From positions 1 through 64,000 of the forward strand of contig NZ_FNFB01000021.1 of the NCBI RefSeq assembly GCF_900100395.1: a stretch of DNA of 64,000 bases, read 5' to 3'. How positions within the stretch are numbered: the stretch's first letter is position 1; every line of letters begins with the position of its first letter. The translations under genes and the position numbers were made by a program. The notes under the pieces are model-generated. The model searched no databases. It had not been told where the DNA came from and saw only the letters and a program-made list of their open reading frames with translations. Below are positions 58,956 to 64,000 of this stretch, in pieces. Origin of the DNA: Nonomuraea maritima. Lineage in GTDB: Bacteria; Actinomycetota; Actinomycetes; Streptosporangiales; Streptosporangiaceae.

Positions 58956-59345
58956 TCACGTCGACGCGCACGGCTTCACCACGCCCGGCGCGCTCAGGCC
59001 GAACGTCTCCTGCATGCCCATGGCCGCCAGGACGGACGTCACTCTGGGGCTCGGGTGCACCACGGTGAACTCGCAGCCCACCTGTGCGGCGTCGGCCTGG
59101 CAGGCCAGCAGCGTGCGCACCCCGCGTACGTCGAAGAACTCGACCTCCCACAGGTCGGCGAAGATGTCGACCGGCCGGTAGCGGCGCAGCGCGTCCAGGA
59201 CGGCCGCGTGCAGCAGGCGGGCCGTGCACGTCTCGAGGTCGCCGCTCACGAACAGGCGTACGGTGCTCGGGCCGTCGACCTGCGTGGCGATCGACAGCGG
59301 CGGGTTGTCCGCCGCCACGGCGGGGGGAAAGGGTTCGGAGTGCAC
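58956..59345 (-). CDS. STAS-domain protein lacking the phosphorylatable serine
   Basis: 129 aa from GTG 59345. STAS fold: TVRLFVSGDLETCTARLLHA, YRPVDIFADLWEVEF and FFDVRGVRTLLACQAD. The usual D-S(T)-G signature at the phosphorylation site reads D-V-R-G, so it could not be phosphorylated by an RsbW-type kinase and may be constitutively active or have a different role. Convergent with the GAF-ANTAR gene. Confidence 0.8.
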   Translation of the reverse strand: MHSEPFPPAVAADNPPLSIATQVDGPSTVRLFVSGDLETCTARLLHAAVLDALRRYRPVDIFADLWEVEFFDVRGVRTLLACQADAAQVGCEFTVVHPSPRVTSVLAAMGMQETFGLSAPGVVKPCAST

Positions 59346-59688
59346 GAGTGCTTCCCGCTGTGCAGGACCGGCTGCGTCCCCTCGCTGTTGAAGGCAAGAA
59401 CCGGTCGCGATGCCTCTATCCGCCCATAACCGCCATAAACCCTGATTTAGGGCTATCCATAACACCCTACGGTCGGGGTAGGGGCGCCGTTCTCGTGGGG
59501 ACGGCGCTGGTCGAGGTGGACTCCTCCTCCTACGCTGCCGGCGGAGAACACCGTCGTCCGCCTGCACGGGCACCACGCTCAGGTCAACGCCGCCCAGCTC
59601 GCCCGCCTGATCCCCCGCACCTGACCGGATTGTCGGTGCGGCAGGCCATACTCCACCGGAAGATCACCAACAGGGCGAAGGCGTTGAC
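59346..59688. other. 343-bp gap with possible gene remnant
   Basis: The first half (about 59400-59470) is AT-rich and could hold the promoter of the rightward 376-aa gene. From about 59530 one plus frame reads like the end of a protein (PAENTVVRLHGHHAQVNAAQ, then LARLIPRT and stop at about 59624), but it has no usable start and a stop upstream. It may be a fragment; I do not call a gene. Confidence 0.4.
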
Positions 59689-60819
59689 ATGGCACAGTTG
59701 CTGCGGCGGCTCGACGACGAGATCTACGTCGAGTACAACACGTTCGCGCTGGAGGGCACCGACCTGCCGGCGTGGCGCTCCCCCACCGACGAGATGTACC
59801 ACTTCCACTGCGCCGTACGGCTGGAGGCATGGGACGCCGAGCCCGACCCCGCGAACGCCTCGTGGACGCCGGTCAGCTCGACGGTGTTCGTCGCCGAGAA
59901 CGGCGTGGTCGCGATGGCGAAGACGGACGGCAAGGGGCACGACTTCCTGATCGGGCCACCGTACTTCGAGTACGGCGTCCGGATGTACCTGCGGGAGCCC
60001 GAGCCGGGCGACGGGCATGCCACCGGAACGTGCGCGGAGACGTGGCTGCTGAGGTTCTGGCCGATCCGCGACGTCTTCGACCCGATCGCGCACGCGGCGC
60101 CGTTCTCCTACATCGCGCGCGGCGTGCTGTACTACTCGATCGACCTCGAACCGGAACAGCTCGTGCAGCCGCCGTCGCGGCGGCCGGTGCCGGTGCCGGT
60201 CTCGACGGCGGCCGATTGGGCGTCGCTGCGTCCGGACCCCCGCCTGGCCTCCCGCACCCCGCCGCGGGCGCGTGCGGGGCGGCGGTTCAAGGATCCGCTG
60301 ATCGACCGCTACCACGCCGAGCAGGCGTGGCGGGACTGGTCGTCCAGGCGCGACCTGGGCGAGGACGAGCTGCGCGAGCGCGCCGACGGCGAGCGCATCG
60401 CCAAGGAGTTGTGCCGCGACGGCACCCCTACGTACTCCGTGCCGATCGAGGGCCGCGACGCCTGGTACGTACCACCGGGTGTCAGCCGCCGTGTGTGGCG
60501 GTGGGAGGACGACCTGCTCGGCGGCGAGCTCATGGACGACGGGCTGACCGTCGATCGGCAGGTTCTCGCCAGGAACCCGTGGACCAGGCAGATCCTCGTC
60601 TCCGGCATCGTCACGGTGCTGCGCCGCGATCACGACCGCCACTGCTGTGGCGACACCGTCCGGTACGTGGTGCGCGACGCCGAGCCGCACGAGGCGGCCA
60701 GGGTCCTGTGCGCGGAGGCCACCTGGGAGGAGGACCCTGACCGGCGCCGCGCCCTCGACGAGGTGGCCAGGGAGAAACTGATCGAACTGCGGGCCACCTA
60801 CCGGAGCCGGAAGCTGTGA
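59689..60819 (+). CDS. Hypothetical cytoplasmic protein, 376 aa
   Basis: Not recognised. Long, soluble, highly charged protein without signal or membrane helices. Visible features: aromatic/acidic N-terminus (LDDEIYVEYNTFALEGTDLP), a WHC-rich first third, a central region rich in Asp/Arg, and a basic C-terminus (LIELRATYRSRKL). Regular spacing of W, Y and D suggests a beta-rich N-terminal and helical C-terminal domain. A single-copy gene with its own upstream AT-rich region; ATG 59689 has GAAG eight bases upstream. Confidence 0.7.
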   Translation: MAQLLRRLDDEIYVEYNTFALEGTDLPAWRSPTDEMYHFHCAVRLEAWDAEPDPANASWTPVSSTVFVAENGVVAMAKTDGKGHDFLIGPPYFEYGVRMYLREPEPGDGHATGTCAETWLLRFWPIRDVFDPIAHAAPFSYIARGVLYYSIDLEPEQLVQPPSRRPVPVPVSTAADWASLRPDPRLASRTPPRARAGRRFKDPLIDRYHAEQAWRDWSSRRDLGEDELRERADGERIAKELCRDGTPTYSVPIEGRDAWYVPPGVSRRVWRWEDDLLGGELMDDGLTVDRQVLARNPWTRQILVSGIVTVLRRDHDRHCCGDTVRYVVRDAEPHEAARVLCAEATWEEDPDRRRALDEVAREKLIELRATYRSRKL

Positions 60820-60825
60820 GGACGG

Positions 60826-61113
60826 TCAGCAGGTGCGCTTGGCCACGGCCCGGCGTTCGATGATGCACTGGGAACCGTTGGCGTAATTCGCGCCGCTCTT
60901 GGTGTTGTTGCTGTTCACGGAGGCGTTGCCGTTGGTGAAGTTCCCGCTGTTCACCTGGCGGCCCTTGCCCCGGTAGTTTCCGCTCTTCCACATGTTGCCG
61001 CTGTCCTTCGGGGTGTCAGCGGCGGCAGGAGCCGCGGAAAACGCATTCGCCACCAGCACGACCGCGGCCGCGGCTCGTGTCCCCCACGCGCAAAGCCGTC
61101 GAAGCGCTCCCAA
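60826..61113 (-). CDS. Small secreted Asn/Ser/Gly-rich protein, TTG start
   Basis: 95 aa from TTG 61113, chosen because GGAGGG lies six bases upstream and the start gives a clean signal peptide (LRRLCAWGTRAAAAVVLVAN, cleavage near AAA-DT). The mature part is rich in SGN/N-repeats: MWKSGNYRGKGRQVNSGNFT, NGNASVNSNNTKSGANYANG. Two cysteines near the C-terminus (SQCIIE, KRTC) could cross-link. It resembles small secreted actinobacterial peptides such as morphogen-like or chaplin-free cell-surface proteins only in composition; no family recognised. Confidence 0.6.
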   Translation of the reverse strand: MGALRRLCAWGTRAAAAVVLVANAFSAAPAAADTPKDSGNMWKSGNYRGKGRQVNSGNFTNGNASVNSNNTKSGANYANGSQCIIERRAVAKRTC

Positions 61114-61321
61114 GGTGTCCCTCCGCCATGTCGTCACCGCTGCTGACGTGCTCGCCGACAATAGCAACAGGAAACCGGAAATCCGCGGCATGCGAATAGG
61201 GGATGTCCGTGGCATCACGGTCACCTTTACCCTCCCTGTACCGGACGTCGAATGTGGAAAGACCGGTTTTCACCCGGGGATATTCGGGTTGTGGGTGACC
61301 CCGACGGGAAACGGCTCTCCT

Positions 61322-61705
61322 ATGCCCTCAGATCATGGTTCCCTTACGGCCGCACAGGAATTGTCCGTGGTGGCCGTGATACTCATCGCCGGCGGATTAC
61401 TGCTCGTCGTGCTGGGCGAACTCGGGCGCCGGCGGTTACTGAGACAGAACGCGGTAGCCGGGCTGCGTACCCCGCTGACCATGTCCGACAGGGCAGCCTG
61501 GGAGCACGTCCACTGGAAGGCCGCGCCCTGGGTCATCTCGAGCGGGCTGGCACCGGCCGCGGCAGGCGTGGCCATCCTCGTCGCGGGCACCGCCGACGTC
61601 CTGCCGTGGGCGGTCCTGGGCAGCGCCGTCATCTCGGTGACGCTGCTCGCCATCGGCACTTTGCGTGCGCAAAGAGACTACCGACGCCGCCAGGACCCCG
61701 GGTGA
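61322..61705 (+). CDS. SdpI-family-like membrane protein
   Basis: 127 aa from ATG 61322. Four hydrophobic segments and the motif-like LGELGRRRLLRQNAVAGLRT, TMSDRAAWEHVHWKAAPWVI are typical of the SdpI immunity/stress family found widely in actinomycetes. Function here unknown; in Bacillus the namesake protects against the SdpC peptide. It follows the Asn-rich secreted protein gene on the opposite strand. Confidence 0.75.
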   Translation: MPSDHGSLTAAQELSVVAVILIAGGLLLVVLGELGRRRLLRQNAVAGLRTPLTMSDRAAWEHVHWKAAPWVISSGLAPAAAGVAILVAGTADVLPWAVLGSAVISVTLLAIGTLRAQRDYRRRQDPG

Positions 61706-61813
61706 TCCACGAAGTAACACGCCCCCACAATTTCCGACTACGAAGTGAGAGGCGGCAGGGCCTCGCGCCGGTTCCGCGCCCCTGACCGCAGGACGAGGCT
61801 GAGGGGGATCAGG

Positions 61814-61933
61814 ATGGCTGTCGTCGCCCGGCCGCCGTTCACGGACCGGCTCCTGCCCATGACCGCCGGAGGTGCCGGAGCCGCGACGGTGGCCGCCCTG
61901 CTCGCGCTCCGGCTGGCGGGTCAGGACGGCTAA
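61814..61933 (+). CDS. 39-aa membrane peptide
   Basis: GAGGGGGATCAGG precedes ATG 61814. The product has a short basic start, one hydrophobic helix (MTAGGAGAATVAALLALRLA) and stops at 61933. The next frame (61948) continues with a related hydrophobic character without its own ribosome site, so this may be the first half of a frameshifted gene. Confidence 0.45.
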   Translation: MAVVARPPFTDRLLPMTAGGAGAATVAALLALRLAGQDG

Positions 61934-61947
61934 CCGATCCGGTCGCG

Positions 61948-62106
61948 GTGCCGCGTCGGCTGTCCGTCGCGGGCATCGTGTACATCGTCGTGTCCGCCGC
62001 CCTGCCGGCCGGCCCGTACGTCGCCGCGTCCGCGTACGTGCTGCAGGTCGTGCTCCTCGCGGTCATCGGCTGGTACGGGCTCCGCGCGGCGCTCGACAGG
62101 CGCTGA
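61948..62106 (+). CDS. 52-aa membrane protein or frameshifted second half
   Basis: GTG 61948 opens a frame of 52 residues with two hydrophobic segments (VAGIVYIVVSAALPAGPYVA, LQVVLLAVIGWYGL). It is one base out of frame with the 39-aa ORF just upstream, which lacks a stop-separated gap; a single-base change would fuse them into one ~92-aa protein. Confidence 0.4.
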   Translation: MPRRLSVAGIVYIVVSAALPAGPYVAASAYVLQVVLLAVIGWYGLRAALDRR

Positions 62107-62117
62107 CTTCCCACGCG

Positions 62118-62843
62118 TCAAGGGGCTGATGACAGTGCGAGCACGGCGTTGAGGGCCGCGGCACCCTCCAGGAGGGCCCGGGAGCGGGTTTCCACCTCGG
62201 TGTCTCTGGCGGCCAGTGCCGCGATGATCTCCTCGGGACGGCGGGCGCGGCGCAGTTCCGGCACGAGAGCGCGCAGGGGTTCGATGCGGTAGCCCGCCTG
62301 GCGCAGCTGGTGGACGATCCGTGCGTCGCGTACCTGGGCGGGGGTGTAGCGCCGGGCGCCGCGCACCGGGTCGCGGTCGGGGACGACGAGCTGCTCGGCG
62401 TCCCAGTGCCGCAACGTCGACGGGCGTACGCCGAGGGCGGCGGCCAGCTCGGAGACGCTCATCGCGTCCGACGCGCGGACGTCCTCGATCGGCTCGCCGC
62501 CGATCGCCTCGGCGGCCTGTTTCGCCTGCCTCAGCTCGGCCCGCTCCATGTGCAGCCGGGCGTGCGCCGCGTCGAGCAGCGCCAGCGCGCGGGAGACGGG
62601 AGGCCCGTGGGCGGCGCGGACGATCCTCCTGGCCTCGGCCGGGCCGGCGCCCGCCGCGAAGGCCCCGTAGGCGAGCGCCGACTGCACGTGGATCTCCTCG
62701 TAGCGGCGGTGGCCCGTGGCGGTGCGCGTCGCGGGCGGCAGCACGCCGTCGTGTTCGAGGTCGCGGATCTGCTGGACGGAGTATCCGGCGCGCCGCGCGA
62801 CGTCGACCGTACGCAGGACACCTGATTGGAGACCTGACACCAT
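62118..62843 (-). CDS. MerR-type regulator with two HTH domains
   Basis: 241 aa from ATG 62843. Two MerR winged-HTH modules are present: residues about 10-75 (RTVDVARRAGYSVQQIRDLE, TGHRRYEEIHVQSAL) and about 125-195 (MSVSELAAALGVRPSTLRHW, GARRYTPAQVRDARIVHQLR). The first module lacks the usual downstream dimerisation coil before the second begins. Such tandem MerR proteins (TioE-like) are rare and regulate antibiotic or stress genes. Divergent from DUF6194 across 60 bp. Confidence 0.8.
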   Translation of the reverse strand: MVSGLQSGVLRTVDVARRAGYSVQQIRDLEHDGVLPPATRTATGHRRYEEIHVQSALAYGAFAAGAGPAEARRIVRAAHGPPVSRALALLDAAHARLHMERAELRQAKQAAEAIGGEPIEDVRASDAMSVSELAAALGVRPSTLRHWDAEQLVVPDRDPVRGARRYTPAQVRDARIVHQLRQAGYRIEPLRALVPELRRARRPEEIIAALAARDTEVETRSRALLEGAAALNAVLALSSAP

Positions 62844-62875
62844 GAAACCCCACTGTTCTCGCCTCGAAGTCTCCA

Positions 62876-62898
62876 CAAGCACCTTAATGGAACGCTTG
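62876..62898. promoter_or_regulatory. Candidate MerR site, CAAGC-N13-GCTTG
   Basis: CAAGC (62876-62880) and GCTTG (62894-62898) form an inverted repeat in the divergent gap, within AT-rich sequence. MerR sites are typically inverted repeats with a long spacer between -35 and -10, which fits. Confidence 0.45.
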
Positions 62899-62903
62899 AG
62901 CAC

Positions 62904-63386
62904 ATGACCAAGGACGAGATCATCACCTTCGTGGGCGGGCTCGACGGCGTGCTCACCCTCGCGCCGGGCCCGGGCGACGGCTCTCCGGAACTCGCCTGGG
63001 GCGACGCGTTCTTCTACTACTCGCCCGACGGCGTGGTCCCGGAGACCGGGCAGCCCTTCGCCACCGTCGTGACCAAGAACTATCCCGGCGACGAGGCGTC
63101 CGGCCTGGACCGTCCCGGTGCCTACCGGGTGAACGTCGCCGCCGGGAAGGAGGCGTTCGTCCGGTGGGCCCGGCGCGCCCCGCGCGATCCCGCACTCGCC
63201 GGGGAGGACCCCGGCGCCGTCGACACGGTGATCGCGCACCCCGTCTACGGCTCCCTCGGCTGGCTGGCGGTGGTGAACCCGGGCCCGCGCACCGGCGAGG
63301 CGCTCCGCGAGCTGCTGCGCACGGCCTACCGGCTGGCACGGTCGCGCCACGAGCGCCGTACACCCTCTGAGCAGGGGCGCGACTAG
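62904..63386 (+). CDS. DUF6194-family protein
   Basis: 160 aa. The sequence MTKDEIITFVGGLDGVLTLAP, GDAFFYYSPDGVVPETGQPF, TVVTKNYPGDEASGLDRPGA and YRVNVAAGKEAFVRWARRAP matches the actinobacterial DUF6194 family of unknown function. Usually a single cytoplasmic domain. Possibly controlled by the divergent double-MerR gene. Confidence 0.75.
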   Translation: MTKDEIITFVGGLDGVLTLAPGPGDGSPELAWGDAFFYYSPDGVVPETGQPFATVVTKNYPGDEASGLDRPGAYRVNVAAGKEAFVRWARRAPRDPALAGEDPGAVDTVIAHPVYGSLGWLAVVNPGPRTGEALRELLRTAYRLARSRHERRTPSEQGRD

Positions 63387-63433
63387 AGTGGCCAGGTCAG
63401 AAACCTGTTCCGGGTGAGTGAGGAGACGGGGGC

Positions 63434-64000
63434 ATGAGCGTTCTTGACGCCATCCTGGAGGGCGTACGCGAGGATCTCGAGCGGCGCAGGAGCGAGACTC
63501 CGCTCGCGGAGCTGCGGGCGCGGGCGGCGGACGCGCCGCCCGCGCTCGATCCGATGCCCGCCTTCCTGGAGCCCGGGGTGTCGATCATCGCCGAGGTGAA
63601 GCGCAGGAGCCCGAGCAAGGGCGACCTCGCCGACATCCCCGACCCCGCGTCGCTGGCCGCCGAGTACGCGGCGGGCGGGGCGGCGGCCGTCAGCGTGCTC
63701 ACCGAGCGGCGGCGCTTCGGCGGTTCCCTCGCCGACCTCGACGCCGTGCGCGCCCGCGTCGAGGTGCCGGTCCTGCGGAAAGACTTCATCGTCGACCCGT
63801 ACCAGGTGTGGGAGGCGCGGGCGCACGGGGCCGACCTGGCGCTGCTCATGGTCGTGTCGCTCGACGGGAGCCTGCTCGCCGACCTGATGGGGTTGTGCCG
63901 GGAGGTCGGGCTGACGCCGCTCGTGGAGTCGCACACCGCCGACGAGCTCGAACGGGCGGTCGACGCGGGCGCGACCCTGCTCGGCGTCAACGCCCGTGAC
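63434..64000 (+). CDS. trpC: Indole-3-glycerol-phosphate synthase, 3' end outside window
   Basis: 189 codons visible from ATG 63434, with GGAGACGGGG upstream. The TIM-barrel signatures are clear: [20 protein letters not shown] (catalytic Glu, Lys and phosphate loop), [28 protein letters not shown] (catalytic Lys), [11 protein letters not shown] and [10 protein letters not shown]. It converts carboxyphenylaminodeoxyribulose-phosphate to indole-glycerol-phosphate in tryptophan synthesis. The window ends before the C-terminal strands; trp genes downstream would be expected. Confidence 0.95.
   Translation, partial: MSVLDAILEGVREDLERRRSETPLAELRARAADAPPALDPMPAFLEPGVSIIAEVKRRSPSKGDLADIPDPASLAAEYAAGGAAAVSVLTERRRFGGSLADLDAVRARVEVPVLRKDFIVDPYQVWEARAHGADLALLMVVSLDGSLLADLMGLCREVGLTPLVESHTADELERAVDAGATLLGVNARD

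Noticed and set aside
59530-59625. Short protein-like tail in front of the 376-aa gene
   Set aside because: No start codon in frame and a stop upstream; possibly a remnant, not a gene.

Overview
The window is a chromosomal segment from a high-GC actinomycete. Codons are strongly G/C in third position, GTG and occasional TTG starts are common, many genes overlap by ATGA, and the gene set is typical of actinomycetes: HelR, F420/LLM enzymes, GAF-ANTAR and STAS proteins, cutinase-free lipases, PaoABC-like oxidoreductase and many MarR/TetR/GntR/LysR/IclR regulators. The mix looks like Streptosporangiales (Nonomuraea-like), but genus is an inference. The window opens inside kdpD and closes inside trpC. 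I saw no rRNA, tRNA or CRISPR array.

Layout. 1-4.7 kb: 3' part of kdpD, a repeat-bearing membrane protein, and a MarR-MFS-isochorismatase-like operon. 5.3-10.5 kb: DUF3040 protein, MarR and IclR regulators, then a complete betaine/choline-type ABC uptake operon (permease-ATPase-permease-binding protein). 10.6-17.6 kb: STAS protein, lipoprotein, secreted and membrane proteins, GDPD phosphodiesterase, O-methyltransferase-like protein, a MarR-GNAT fusion and a cupin pair. 17.6-22.4 kb: HelR (RNA polymerase-recycling/rifamycin-resistance ATPase) with a 19-bp inverted repeat that looks like the rifamycin-associated element, GNAT, beta-propeller lipoprotein, second cupin. 22.4-31.5 kb: SDR, LysR and a three-subunit molybdenum oxidoreductase operon with a strong terminator, an MFS exporter and a secreted LCAT-like lipase.

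31.5-32.0 kb holds a frameshifted IS1182-type transposase remnant. 32.0-38.9 kb is a sugar-acid catabolic cluster: FadR/GntR regulator, ABC importer, galactonate-dehydratase-like and mannonate-dehydratase-like enolase-superfamily enzymes, gluconokinase. 38.9-39.7 kb is a secreted barnase-like RNase with its barstar inhibitor. 39.8-45.8 kb carries a YqeB protein, amidohydrolase, TetR regulators, MFS and SDR, with a decaying ORF in between. 46.15-47.67 kb is an IS200/IS605-type element with an intact tnpB and a truncated tnpA.

47.9-55.9 kb: GlsB membrane protein, an F420-type reductase with two LLM oxidoreductases behind twin 18-bp palindromes, a two-gene ABC exporter pair and a divergent ECF sigma factor. 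55.9-64 kb: MarR/SDR pair around a perfect palindrome, AraC-VOC pair, GAF-ANTAR and STAS proteins, an orphan 376-aa protein, an Asn-rich secreted peptide, SdpI-like and tiny membrane proteins, a double-HTH MerR regulator, DUF6194 and trpC.

A recurrent theme is small regulator-target pairs, each with a palindrome visible in the intergenic gap. Functions are assigned by reading motifs by eye; no database search was run.
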